From positions 15,835,236 through 15,899,235 of the forward strand of contig CM032661.1 of assembly GCA_019095985.1 (NCBI GenBank): 64,000 nt of DNA. The letters run 5' to 3'. Numbering within the stretch: position 1 is the stretch's first letter; the number at the start of each line of letters is the position of its first letter. This DNA is from Streblospio benedicti (Eukaryota > Annelida > Polychaeta > Spionida > Spionidae). The notes beneath the pieces were generated by a model. It ran no database searches, was not told the origin of the DNA, and saw only the letters and a list, made by a program, of their open reading frames with translations. Made by a program: the position numbers and the translations under genes. Shown in pieces: positions 45,541 through 55,901 of the stretch.

Positions 45541-46208
45541 ATTAAGAGTCAATATAGAGGCCGTGCCATGCACCCGTACTCAGAGGCTTGTGGCGCAGTA
45601 TAGGATTCAACACGCATTGCTCATTCATGATCAAGCATCTGTGTTACAATTGGACCCACATAGGTCTCTGATTAGGGCCCATTATTTGTGAACATGTACG
45701 GGGGTCACAGAATTATGAAACATAAATGATTGGTTAGGCCTATACCCAACCAGCCCAACCGCTAGGGATGGACCTTTATTGTGTGTGATATGCCGCTGTT
45801 AATGTATGGGTGTTGTTATTTCACAGGTTTTAGTTGAAAAAATATAGATTTTTAGTATTGAAACCAAAATTGTAAAACAGATAATGTAGTGTTTGAGCCC
45901 GAACAATATTTGGGTCTCTTAAATCCAACATCTAATACCCTATGAACTTAACCAGCGGTGTAGAATAGTTATTTCGAGATCACGAAAAACATTATTGACT
46001 ATCATGGCGGCAACCATCTTGGATTTGAAGGTCTAGGAATAGAAATATTTTCTGTCATCCGACAGATTTGAATCCCGCCCGCGCCTCGAAAAAGTCTGTA
46101 AAAGGTGCCTGGTTGCACTTTGAAAAAACAATTGCGTAGAAAAATCTCAGCTACCCACCTCCAACTTTGTTTGGCTATCACCCACTTTGGCTGTCTCATC
46201 TCCCATCA

Positions 46209-46368
46209 TAGGCAGATCTAGGTGGCCCCCCCCTTTCCCACCAAAGAACTTCATTTTCATAGGTTTTTGTGTACGTCTGCCATCAATCGCGTGAACGAAA
46301 CCCATGAAATCCCTGAAGTGTGCCCCCCCCCCCCCTCCACCTCTTTTCTAAATACCTGGATCTGCCAT
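46209..46368 (+). repeat. GGCAGATCC-type MITE
   Basis: TAGGCAGATCTAGGTGG to ATACCTGGATCTGCCA, with CCACCAAAGAACTTCATTTTC and CATCAATCGCGTGAACG inside. Confidence 0.75.
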
Positions 46369-46940
46369 TGCCCATCTTCCAATCTTTTTCAGTCCAAATT
46401 CCAAATTCCCATCTCCCAAAGTCTTCTGACACTCCCCCAAAAAAAAAAAAAACAAAAAAAACACACACACACACTCCCGTAGAGAATGAGCTATAATCAT
46501 ATGAAATGATCTTATTCAGAAAATGGAAAACAATAAGCTGATTATGATAATAACATAGCCTCTGTCAATCATCAATCAAGAAAGACACACATTATATGCC
46601 AATTGTGGCCTGAGGCCAAACCTGTGTTTTCATCATATGGGCTCACTAAAAGGGGAAAGGATATATCATTGGGTAGCTTAAAATCTTATATCACGGACGC
46701 ACGTTCTGTGATACCTACACACAAAATCACTTTACTGCAAGCGTTTTGTTTTTATGAGTGCTTAACATATATCACTCCATCAAAAATTCAGCATAAATTA
46801 AATCGTAAATTGATACATTTGAGAGATAAGGCTTTTGATGGTGCAGTGCTCAGGGTTGTTATTTTACAAATCCATGCCATTTACAAATAAACTGCTTTCT
46901 AGTCAGCATAAACCATTCCGAATAGAAATGATGTACATTC

Positions 46941-47060
46941 CAATATGAATGTAAGTATTTCTCTGTTCCAGTAGAGCTGATCATCACCTTTATCATCCAA
47001 CGGTACTTTGAACGGCAGTTCATTGTATCATTCATGGTTATCGGCCAGCTGAACAGCCCA
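46941..47060 (+). pseudogene. Upstream duplicate of GPCR 2 first coding exon
   Basis: Copy of 47,125-47,240 at an offset of about 184 bp, including the acceptor TTTCTCTGTTCCAG. After the acceptor both copies are open and align for 28 codons with no gap: copy 1 ELIITFIIQRYFERQ... and real exon ELGIAFTMKRHMSPQ..., sharing FMVI-QL. It lacks the ATG at the position used as start in the real exon. It is either a relic or an alternative exon. Confidence 0.6.
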
Positions 47061-47141
47061 GTGAGGGGTTCCATGCCATGTTTCGCCACTGCAATGCTTG
47101 GCGGGGCACAGCTAGTACATAATACAATATGAATGTCAGTA

Positions 47142-47155
47142 TTTCTCTGTTCCAG
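47142..47155 (+). promoter_or_regulatory. Splice acceptor of GPCR 2 first coding exon
   Basis: TTTCTCTGTTCCAG ends at 47,155, 23 bases before the ATG at 47,179. An upstream exon is therefore likely, and the coding frame might start in it. Confidence 0.55.
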
Positions 47156-47178
47156 TCGAGCTTGGCATCGCCTTCACC

Positions 47179-47449
47179 ATGAAGCGCCACATGTCCCCTC
47201 AGGTCATTGTGTGGTTCATGGTCATCAGCCAGCTGTACGGCCTCCTCAGTCACGGCAAGGTCACCACTCCCAGCAACCAATCAGGGCTCATCACCGATGA
47301 TGACGTCACGCCTGCTGCTGGGCTTCATGTTGGAGAGAACAGCACTGTGGGGGACATGGAGGGCGGCGGCGAGGCGGCGGCAGCGGCGCCCTCCGCACTG
47401 CCGGAGTACTGGGAGTTCAAGCTCAGTCTGCAGGTGCAGGCGTATGGAG
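47179..47449 (+). CDS. GPCR 2 exon 1: extracellular N-terminus
   Basis: Hydrophobic VIVWFMVISQLYGLL near the start could be a signal peptide. It is followed by NQS and NST glycosylation sites and a Gly/Ala run. Donor GGAG|GTAGGC. Confidence 0.75.
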
Positions 47450-50400
47450 GTAGGCATTGGTCAATGACCACTCACTGCCATTTACTGATCACACACTGAC
47501 CGCTCACTACAGTTTGCAGGTGCGGGCATAAGGAGGTCGGCACTGACCACGTAACGACCAATGACCATTGCAAAACATACTCGATTCTGATTGGCTCTAG
47601 GCGTAGCAGACAAATTAATCTACACTACAAAATTTCAAAACCAAAAAATGATAAATTAACATGGGTCAACTATGATATATCGCAGAACTTATCTATTAAG
47701 TCTACTAAAGTGACTGACGTTAACTATTCTCAATAAAAAAGGTGGTCTTCTTATGGAGGTCCGTCCGGTTGTTCTCTTTATGAAGGCGTGGGACTGCAAG
47801 AAGTGGTCTCATCATAGAGTTGGTCTCAATAGAGAGGTGGTTCTATTGCAGGCATCATCATCGTGTTCCTGGGTCTGGTGGGCAACACGCTGGTGCTCAT
47901 GGTGTACGGCCGCAAGCCCAACACGTCCACCAACATCTACCTCATCAACCTGGCCGCCGCCGACCTCACTGTCACAGTCATAGGTGAGGATTGCCGCACA
48001 CTGACCACTCACTTGCTATCCACTGACCGCTCACTGACTGGTCACGGACGACTCAATGTGTTTTCTTACAGACTGACAACTGATAACCCAAGGGCTGATT
48101 TATCTCACTGATTTTTACAGACTGACCAGTGACCACCACAGCATACTCACTGATCTCTCACAGACTTACCACTGACTGATCCTTCTCACTGACTACATAT
48201 CAGCAATTTACTGACGTGACTAGTCTTTGACCACACAATGACACTCACTGAAGCACAATGACCGCATACTGACCATAAAGTGACCTTCCAATTGCCAGTG
48301 ACTTCCAAACTTTACAAACTGTTGTAGGTCAGATCAGCCGAGTGTTCCCACGTGCTTTGACCGGCTTCGACACTGGGTCCTATCATCCTGTCATCTGCAA
48401 GCTGTGGTTCTTCATCAACCACAGGTGAGAAGCTGCGTGGTAACATCCAACGACACCATGAGATATACGCTTGCTGAGAAAGTGACATGTAGTCAGGGTT
48501 CCTAAGGTTATCTTCCAAATAAAATCTCCACACAGTACCAATATCTACAGTGGGACCGACCGTGGTATTTTACGTTTTTTTACGTTACGTGTATTTTTTG
48601 TCACGTTGTTTCTTCACAGACTTTTTGCTTAGAACCAGTCATGCTTACATTTCTGACTGTCCTGTTGTACAGTACGTGTTGTTTTTCTTCTCGGTGAATC
48701 ATTCCGTGTACACTTCTAAACAAATATTTTGAATAGATATGAAAAGTTGTTTAGTTGTATACAGTAGAGTACAAAATAACACCACACACTGTGTAACTTT
48801 GGCGGTTGTCTGCCTAGCGCCAAGACGATATCCGGCTGGACGCTGGTGGCGGTCACGGTGGAGCGCGTCTGCGTCGTGTTCCTGCCGCTGAAGGCACGCA
48901 CCGTGTGCACGACTGGCCGCGCCAAGGCCGCCATCCTCGCCATCAACCTCCTGTGTGCCGCCTGCTACCTGCACTACTTCTGGACGTACGGCGACGTCTG
49001 GGAGGTCAGGTAGGACTGACCGCTTGTTGACTACGGGCTGACTGCTCGTTGATTGTGTACTAACCACTTCCTGACCACTTGCCGACCACTCGCTGGTCGG
49101 TAGCTGACCACACTCTGACCTTGGACTTACCACTCACTGGCCGTGCACCGACTGCGCACTAATCACTCTCTGACGACAGTCTGTGTCTTTGGAGAATATT
49201 TTCTGATCGAGATAAACGCTTTATAATTACACCCTTGAATGCGTTAATCATGGATATTGAATTGGGATTCTCACCACTTGCTTCAATGATGATTGGAGAA
49301 AAGATTTCTGACTGTCCTTTTGTACGTGTTTTTCCTTCTCGGTGAATCATTCAGCGTACACTTCTAACCATGTGTTTTGAATAGATACAAAAAGACATTT
49401 AGTTTTGTAACAATAACAACATATATTTAGTTTTGTAAGAACAATTAGAATTTGCTCCATTACTTTAAAATTAACAATTCGAAAACGATCAGCCAGGTAG
49501 CTGACGAAAAGTCGCAAAGGAAACGTGATTTAATTGGTTATCAACATCCAATGTATTATTGATGTGAACAAACCAGGTTATAACATTGTCATCGTTCATA
49601 ACGTCCCCAGAGGCAACACTACGTACAAGGTGGCCGGCTGCACCATCGTTCAAGACAATCCCGACATTCTGCCGTACATGACGAACGTGCGGCCCTGGCA
49701 GGATCTGTTTGTTAGGTCAGTGCTGCGCCCTTCAAAAAGGCTACCTGGTTAATTTTGTGCTTAACTTCCATTGAAAATTCATACCCTTATTGGGAAGCAA
49801 AGTGGAGATTGATTAAGTCATTTGAACATCTTGGTCTTACATAAAATTTAGAAAATGAGTGTTAATCTCGGGGTATCGGGGTAGTTGGAAGGCTCAAAGG
49901 AAAATGATTTTTTTTTCACATATTAAACTATATAGAACGTTCGTCTACTGAGGAGTTATGCTACATACCCTGTATGGATTTAATATTACAATGCTATACA
50001 TTATCAGATAGAACACTGACTTTATTCTACACCAGTCTGCTGTTATAATAATAAAAGTGTTCACTATTGAGAAGGAGGCACATTATGTCATAACGACCGG
50101 CTAACTCCAAATACACAAACACAAACAAACTAAACCTTCCCAAGGCACCCTCCAAGAAATGCAACAACAATTGTGCCAACAAGTGTACGCAAACGTACCC
50201 ACCAACACGAAACACACGCACCCAAGCATTAATTTATGGTCTGACGCGTCATTGTTTATGACAATGATTTTCCCTTTGTAAATTTCATGCCATAGCAATA
50301 CAAAACTAGTCAAAGAAGATCCATTTTTATGTGTAATTTTTGTGTGTTTATTTGGGGAAGGGCGTTACAGGCCGAGTGACCTCAGTGGTTTTGAAATTGC

Positions 50401-53263
50401 AATCCATAGCAGATATGCCAAAAACTCCGTGAGAATGAAATAAGTTGGTGGAGGCGCCCCCCTCGATCAGCCTATATTGGTAACCAAGATGCAGCATGTT
50501 CATTATCACATCGTATTCCATTTAAAGCGAACGAAGCTAAGCCTGGGAGTCTCCAGTTACGATGTCTATAAAGTTTGAATGCAAGCACTCTTTATCAAAT
50601 ACGAATATGCAAATGAGTTTGATTTGATTTGGCACCAGTTGACACCAGTATTCTCATGTACTTTTATGAGTGTGGCGCTGATGTATGGCACAGTAGACTA
50701 GGGTTCGTGTTGCAGGACTGCGGGCCCGTTCTTCTGCCTGCTCATCTGCAACTGCCTCATCATCGGCAAGTTGGTGCAGCAGTCCATCCGTCGCGCCGAG
50801 CTCGTCAGCAAGGACCAGAGCAACGACATGCGCTCCATGACCGCCATGCTGCTCACGGTCAGCTTTGCTTTCCTCGTGAGTACTGCGCTTTTTAGTACTT
50901 GTTCAGTACTGTGCTCTCCTCTCCTTTTTTCTTCAGTACTATGATCTTTTCTTGGTGTGTACAGCGTGTGCAAACGGCATGCGCTCCATGTTGCTCACGA
51001 TGTGCTTCGCTTTCCTCGTGAGTACTGCACTTATAGTACTTGTTCAGTACTTTCCTCTTCTTTTAGTTCAGTACTATGGACTTCCTTTCTTGGTATGTAC
51101 AGTGCGCTCTCTTTTATCGGTGTGTACCATGGTATTTTCTTGGTGTGTACAGTGTGTACAGCGGCCTGCGCTCCATGCGTGACCGCCAAGCCCATGCCGA
51201 AGCCCATGGTGAATATTGTGTTTATTTTCTATATAGTGTACTTCACGAGTGAATGGGTTGGGGGAAGGGGGCATTGGAGGTGGAAATTCATACCCCATAG
51301 TGATACTATGACAATTATATTCCTAGTGAAATTTAGCGGGTGAAAACAATAGGGGATTAATGGGTATTATTCTATGTGATACTGTAATGAAAACAACTAA
51401 ATTCACTACCACTTAACATTTCAAACACACAACATAAGTGCAATCATAACCAACAATCATAACCAATAATGTCATTGAAATCACATTTCACTATGTGGCT
51501 CGTGAATGCAAAATCACATAAATAGAGCCAAAGATATTGAGCCACTATTGAAACTGGCTAGAATGTTAAAATCAAGACCTCTAGTGAAACTGCGTGGTTG
51601 GAAAAGTTGACCACTATCAATTGCACGTGCCGTGTAGGGTGACTATGGAAGACAAACCCCCTCCACCTCACCCACCCACCCCTGTAGAGACTACCAGAAT
51701 GTGTGCTTACAATCAATTTGTTCCTCTGTTGCAGGTGCTCATTGCTCCTATGCAGATCATGTACCTGTTTGACAAGAGTGACCCGTTCGGCTGGGTGATG
51801 GACGCGCGCTGGAAGGCACTGGTCAGTGGGACCGCTTTCAATGAATCTTATATCTCATAGGTTTTTGTTATTAATGCGAACGACACTCATGCCATTGATC
51901 GTATTTTAAGTACAGTAGAAAATCTCTATGATGACCATTTATGAGACTGACTTTTAGTTTAGTGATCTCAATAAACAATGGTGTAGTCTCTCCATGAAGG
52001 CTTGGGACCACGAAATATGTTCTTACTGTAGCAAAATATCTCAAAACACTGTTGACACCCACTTTTATTTACCGAACCAGCTGAACCGGCTCGTCAGTAA
52101 TGCCCCAGACTCTTTCCTTTTGCATAGGTGGCGCTGCGCTGGAGTTTCGCCATCGACCTGTACTACCTGAACCACGCCATCAACTTTCTGCTCTACTGCA
52201 TCTCAGGACGAACATTCAGGTGTGTGGTAAATTCGCTGCCAGGTGGTAACATTTACTGTCAGGTGGTTACATTTACTGCCCCCAGATGGCACGTCATTTT
52301 TCTACGCATACTCTCGGCCGCCCCCTTGGAATTCCCCCAATTTTGTTAATATAAGTATTGTTGTTCTGACTCATAAGGAGAAGTGGGTGACGGTGGCTCC
52401 TGACGAACAAAAGTTTAAGAGCAAAACAACTTTCATAATCTTCAGAACCAGGTTGTATTCAATGGTAATTAAAACAGTTCTTCTCATTTATCACTCGGAC
52501 GGCGCCCCCCACCCACCCCGCCCCAACCCTTGCGTCCCCTCTCACGATGTCATATTCGTCATTTTTCTCCGAACCCACTCTCCCTTTCCGCCAACAGTGG
52601 TGTAGCTGCTTCCGGAGTTCACCTCAAGAACAGTTGCGCCATCATACTAAAGAAGCTCATAAAACTTGCCTTATGTGACTTCTCTGGATCCGTATAAAGA
52701 AAAGACTGTCCATGTCTATGCGAACAAGCTCGCAATCCCACAAACTCCTCTGTAGTCAATGGAATGTGTTTTTTCCAATGCATACTTATGTATTCAATTC
52801 TGTGCCTCTCACTATGCGATCTCGTTCACAGAAATAGAGAACATAGAGGGAAACAGAACCTCGGTACAGGACAACCTCCAATTAAGACCATCTCTCTATG
52901 GAAACCACCTCTATAATAATAAGACTACTTTTCAATGTCCTAAACCTTCATAAAGCAAACACAATGAGCCTCTGAATAGGGACCACCTCTCTATTGCGAC
53001 TAACTAACACTGGTATGGTCCCAACGGTAGTCCAAATAGAGAGGTTCTACTGTATATATATAGTGTATAGGAGGAGGATACTGAGCTCACAATCCCTCAT
53101 ACTCTGTGTTTGCAGGCGTGAGCTGGTGGTGATGCTGGTGGGCTGGTGCTGCCGTGGCCGCCTCGCCGACCTCACCACCTCGGGCGCCACAGTCGGCAAG
53201 GACACGTCAATGGCTAACGTGTCCACCGTCAGCGGCGGTGGCAAGGCACTGGAGAAAGTGTAG
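47179..53263 (+). CDS. Class A (rhodopsin-family) GPCR, nine coding exons
   Basis: Predicted plasma-membrane receptor, 427 aa from the ATG at 47,179. Exons: 47,179-47,449, 47,852-47,983, 48,328-48,424, 48,818-49,009, 49,611-49,715, 50,716-50,875, 51,735-51,821, 52,128-52,219, 53,116-53,263. All introns are GT-AG and phases agree (1,1,2,2,2,0,0,2). Hallmarks: N102 (TM1 VGN), D128 (LAAAD), C158/C241 disulphide pair, W174 and E182-R183 at the end of TM3, P270 (TM5), P324 (TM6), NFLLY 367-371 in TM7, CC pair in the tail suited to palmitoylation. Glycosylation sites are in the N-tail and at N233. DLYYLNHAINFLLYC and MTAMLLTVSFAFLV resemble the invertebrate FMRFamide-receptor-like/GPR139-like group; ligand unknown. 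It shares only the phase-0 intron before TM7 with GPCR 1. Confidence 0.9.
47425..47570 (+). repeat. Duplication of exon 1 end into intron 1
   Basis: The exon-end block CAGTCTGCAGGTGCAGGCGT with its donor (47,424-47,470) recurs as CAGTTTGCAGGTGCGGGCAT at about 47,508-47,555. The donor of the second copy is changed to GTCGGC. Confidence 0.65.
47735..47851 (-). repeat. Pogo-like MITE fragment forming a splice acceptor
   Basis: AAAGGTGGTCTTCTTATGG ... GTCTCATCATAGAGTTGG ... TAGAGAGGTGGTTCTATTGCAG. The right terminus of the family (AGAGGTTCTACTGTA) has become TTCTATTGCAG, and the exon starts at the next base. Confidence 0.6.
47852..47983 (+). CDS. GPCR 2 exon 2: TM1 and TM2
   Basis: GIIIVFLGLVGNTLVLMVY (TM1), then NIYLINLAAADLTVTVI (TM2). 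The acceptor is supplied by a MITE-like end. Donor ATAG|GTGAGG. Confidence 0.9.
   Translation, partial: ASSSCSWVWWATRWCSWCTAASPTRPPTSTSSTWPPPTSLSQS
47984..48327 (+). repeat. Intron 2, degenerate TGACCACTCAC array
   Basis: From just after the donor, loosely repeated CACTGACC/ACTCACTGAC units fill most of the intron. The same type of array begins right after the donors of exon 1 (47,453-47,575) and exon 4 (49,012-49,165). Confidence 0.65.
48328..48424 (+). CDS. GPCR 2 exon 3: loop 1 and start of TM3
   Basis: Contains FPRALTGFD and the conserved cysteine in ICKLWFFI. Acceptor AACTGTTGTAG, donor ACAG|GTGAGA. Confidence 0.87.
48640..48765 (+). repeat. Direct repeat flanking exon 4 (left copy)
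   Basis: TTTCTGACTGTCCT ... TTCTCGGTGAATCATTC ... TTTTGAATAGATA recurs at 49,303-49,410 in the next intron, so the exon sits between two copies of about 110 bp. Confidence 0.65.
48818..49009 (+). CDS. GPCR 2 exon 4: TM3 end, ERV motif, TM4
   Basis: SGWTLVAVTVERVCVVFLPL, then TM4 (AAILAINLLCAACYLHYF). Donor GTCAG|GTAGGA; without splicing the next codon is TAG. Confidence 0.88.
49012..49165 (+). repeat. Degenerate TGACCACT array after exon 4 donor
   Basis: Loose repeats of CTGACCACT/TTGACTAC/CGACCACTCGC, continuing until 49,165; third case of this array type starting at a donor of the same gene. Confidence 0.6.
49303..49410 (+). repeat. Direct repeat flanking exon 4 (right copy)
   Basis: Partner of 48,640-48,765, including CTTCTCGGTGAATCATTC and TTTTGAATAGATA. 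Confidence 0.65.
49611..49715 (+). CDS. GPCR 2 exon 5: extracellular loop 2
   Basis: Acceptor AACGTCCCCAG. Encodes NTTYKVAGC with the loop cysteine, then TNVRPWQDLFV leading into TM5. Donor TTAG|GTCAGT. Confidence 0.88.
   Translation, partial: RQHYVQGGRLHHRSRQSRHSAVHDERAALAGSVC
50716..50875 (+). CDS. GPCR 2 exon 6: TM5, loop 3 and TM6 start
   Basis: TAGPFFCLLICNCLIIG (TM5), a short basic loop 3 (QQSIRRAELVSKDQ), then MTAMLLTVSFAFL. Donor CTC|GTGAGT. Confidence 0.9.
50978..51190 (+). pseudogene. Partial duplicates of GPCR 2 exon 6 end in intron 6
   Basis: 50,978-51,060 repeats the last ~45 bases of exon 6 plus the donor and following intron (GCGCTCCATG ... GCTTTCCTC|GTGAGTACTGC), with a 6-base shortening. 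A third stub, TGCGCTCCATGCGTGACCGCC, lies at 51,166-51,190. Between them are repeated CAGTACT and TGTGTACAG units. Confidence 0.7.
51735..51821 (+). CDS. GPCR 2 exon 7: TM6 end and extracellular loop 3
   Basis: Acceptor TTCCTCTGTTGCAG, 29 codons: VLIAPMQIMYLFDKSD, then WVMDARWKAL. Donor CTG|GTCAGT. Confidence 0.88.
51906..52029 (+). repeat. Pogo-like MITE, worn
   Basis: GTACAGTAGAAAATCTC at the left and TTCTTACTGTAG at the right, in intron 7. Confidence 0.5.
52128..52219 (+). CDS. GPCR 2 exon 8: TM7
   Basis: Acceptor CCTTTTGCATAG. WSFAIDLYYLNHAINFLLY and CISGRTF (helix 8). Donor TTCAG|GTGTGT. Confidence 0.9.
52864..53053 (+). repeat. Pogo/Tigger-like MITE, well preserved
   Basis: Left ACAACCTCCAATTAAGACC, right GTCCAAATAGAGAGG then TTCTACTGTA; about 190 bp with GACCATCTCTCTATGG and GACCACCTCTCTATTG monomers. 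Ends about 60 bp before exon 9. Confidence 0.7.
53116..53263 (+). CDS. GPCR 2 exon 9: cytoplasmic tail
   Basis: Acceptor ACTCTGTGTTTGCAG. RRELVVMLVGWCCRGRL, then a Ser/Thr/Gly tail ending in ALEKV and TAG. Confidence 0.87.
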
Positions 53264-53610
53264 GGCCGCCTCGTCCAGTAGTATAGCAAGGGATGCGCGG
53301 ACGCACACCTTCCGTGGACAATTACAAATACTTCAGTGTCAGTTGATGTATGTTGTTGTGCATTATGTTGTGTACGCGGATTGGGCTAGATCAGTCATTG
53401 GAGGCAAGGCACTGGAGAAGAAAGTTTCGGGCTGTTGCTTCCATGGCCAACTGGGAGGAGATGTGTCGGCAGTACAATGTAGGAATAGACCTACTGCAGT
53501 GTCAGTTGATCAACTGTATACTGTTGCGCATAATACACAGTGAACACGGATGGATGGATTTTATCAGTCAATGGAGACTCTGGAGAAGGTTTAAAGCATC
53601 AGCCCGCATG
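53237..53610 (+). repeat. Degenerate triplication of GPCR 2 tail region
   Basis: GGCAAGGCACTGGAGAA of the last coding codons recurs at 53,403 and, shortened, near 53,573. Linked CAGTGTCAGTTGAT blocks occur at 53,335 and 53,497. The spacing is about 160-170 bp. Confidence 0.65.
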
Positions 53611-53613
53611 GAA

Positions 53614-53780
53614 TTACAGTAGAATCTCCAATGAATACCATCTCTCTATTTGGAAAATCTTTATCATACGACCATTTCAAGTGGTCTCAACGCATCATAA
53701 AGAAATCAATGAACCTTCAAAAGAGATCAACCACATCCGTTAGGAGACCCCTTGAGGCCAGTCTCGCGGGTGGTCTACTG
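53614..53780 (+). repeat. Pogo/Tigger-like MITE
   Basis: TTACAGTAGAATCTCCAATG at the left, GGGTGGTCTACTGTCC at the right; internal CCATCTCTCTATTTGG. Probably in the 3' UTR of GPCR 2. Confidence 0.6.
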
Positions 53781-54130
53781 TCCATGATATGAGCCGGCCC
53801 TGTGCACATCTATCCCCATATACCAGTTGTTGGCACTTGTTTCGTGATGAAACTTTTTGTCTCTACTATGTATCGTAATGTATCACATTATCATTCACAT
53901 AATATAATGGTAATTGTGAGCCTTGGGCGAGTTACTATTTATTAAACCTACCCCGTGTAGTCCAGAAGCTTGGTGAACACCCCCTAAATATTGTATTGTG
54001 TAAAGAAGCTAGCTAAGCCCGTGGAGTGTTTTATTCAATGTAGACATTGTGTGAGGAATGTGAAGTGCTTCAGAGGCTGGCCTGCTAGAAAGTATGAGCT
54101 TGTACTTGTTGATAAACAATAGGAACAATA

Positions 54131-54235
54131 TACAGTGGAAGCTCCGAATGAGAGCAGCTGCATTTGTAAAAGACTACCTCTATGATAAAACATTTTTACT
54201 GTCCACTCCTTTAAAAAAGAGACCATCACGAAAGT
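54131..54235 (+). repeat. Pogo-like MITE fragment
   Basis: TACAGTGGAAGCTCCGAATGA, then AAAGACTACCTCTATG; the right end is missing. Confidence 0.5.
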
Positions 54236-54372
54236 CAATTTGAGATTAGCTTGAAGATGATAGGATTGCTTAATCGCGCTTGTACCAAGCCTTATCTACC
54301 AGTGCAAGAATGTGTTTTACAGTATACAATGCCATCATTTGAACTATGCTTTTTTTCTGAATAGATTCATTC

Positions 54373-54908
54373 ATTACCGGGGTAAAGCTCCGAGAGCTAC
54401 CCCAACAAGATGGAGGCATAGTCCGTCGATTCAAATGTTTTTCTGTTGATTATTTGAAATTGTGGAACTTAGATTCACGGTTTAATAGGAATGTATCAAC
54501 AGTTTCAACACTATGCATGTATAAGTAGATTGCACGTATTGAACACACGTCAAACACGTCAACAAGTTTATAAAGCAGGTTTTAATTTTGTCATCGTATT
54601 GCGGGTAACTCCCGACCTTTGTTAGAATAACTCTTTGTTTTGCACAACAGCACTAAAGTCAGACGCTACCCACGTACAGCATGGTGACAAAAATTAAAAC
54701 CTGATTGATGATCTAATTGAAGAGTTTGACATGTGTTCAACATGTGCAGCCTAATTATACACACCTATTATTGACACATACCTGTTAAATGATGTATTCT
54801 AATAGCAGAAATTTAAATAATCAGCAGAAAAACATTTGAATCGATAGACTAGGTCTCCATCTTGTTGGGGTAGCTCCCGAAGTTACCCCAACGGCTTTAC
54901 CCGGGTGA
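54373..54908. repeat. Fold-back element, ~535 bp
   Basis: 54,378-54,465 is reverse-complementary to 54,805-54,903 (CTACCCCAACAAGATGGAG, CGATTCAAATGTTTTTCTG), and the inner blocks 54,541-54,595 and 54,684-54,742 also pair (CAGGTTTTAATTTTGTCA). The whole unit folds on itself around a loop near 54,600-54,680. Confidence 0.8.
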
Positions 54909-54999
54909 TGTGTAGAAAGTGTATTTTTGAAGTCTTATATTACATGACATACTGTTAATGGTGCACACCCGGTATTGTTTATCACTTATTATTGTTATT

Positions 55000-55800
55000 A
55001 TACATTGATATTAAAAATGTCTAAACCGTTTTAGAAGTACAACTTTCTTATATCAATATTGTATACTATTGTATTTTTTCTTAAAGAATTAACAACGCAA
55101 TATTTAAGATGACTAAGGTATCTTGAAAAGTGCTTTGGCCAAATTAAGTGTTTTCTTCTGATAATACATGTATACAGTACACGCATGTTAATTTCTTCAA
55201 GCATATATAATTTTAATATAACATTATGATGATGCTGTGCCTTGCCTTATGCGGGTTAATTTCGATCGTCTCTATTGACTCATACAGTACTTGATAAACA
55301 TCAGAAATATCGACGGTTAGAATTCCATTGGTTTTATCATAACAACTATCTAGAAGCTAGTCAGCACGAGCGTAAATTTAGCCGTTTTGATCACTAGATA
55401 TGGCCACAGGTGTGTTTTCTACACCGGGAGAAGACACCAATAACAAATTTATGTTGAATAACCGATTTTCGTGATGCACTGCAGATATCAATGTAGGGGG
55501 TTGAAAAAACTACACCATTGGTATGCTATCCCGTGTTTTGGACATAGATGAACTTGATTTTGAATGGGTGATTTTTGTTTACAACTTCAATAGGCCGACT
55601 ACGATTGAAATATATTGACCCCTTACAGTATATACAATCTACACAATACACTTTTCCTTACTCAAGTATGCACCATTTAAATGAAGTGCGTTGTTTCCGT
55701 CGTTTTAAATCTCCATCCTTACTTTTTTGGTCGCTAAATTGGCCAACCTTCAACCAACCTTCAAAACTGAACACCTCTATGTATCATCTATTTATACTGT
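55000..55800 (+). repeat. Duplicated block downstream of GPCR 2
   Basis: Co-linear partner of 44,800-45,540, without the G-rich insertions. Similarity stops near 55,800 (TATACTGTATC). Confidence 0.65.
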
Positions 55801-55901
55801 ATCTATCGTACTCGGCGGGTTGTGACGTGGTGATGGACACTACGTGCACGACCCCGACTCAGGTTTTCAACACCCTGTACTAGTACGCTCCTACTTGTGT
55901 T

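Noticed and set aside
46050-46110. SINE-like box B (ATTTGAATCCCGCCC)
   Set aside because: No box A at suitable spacing was seen.
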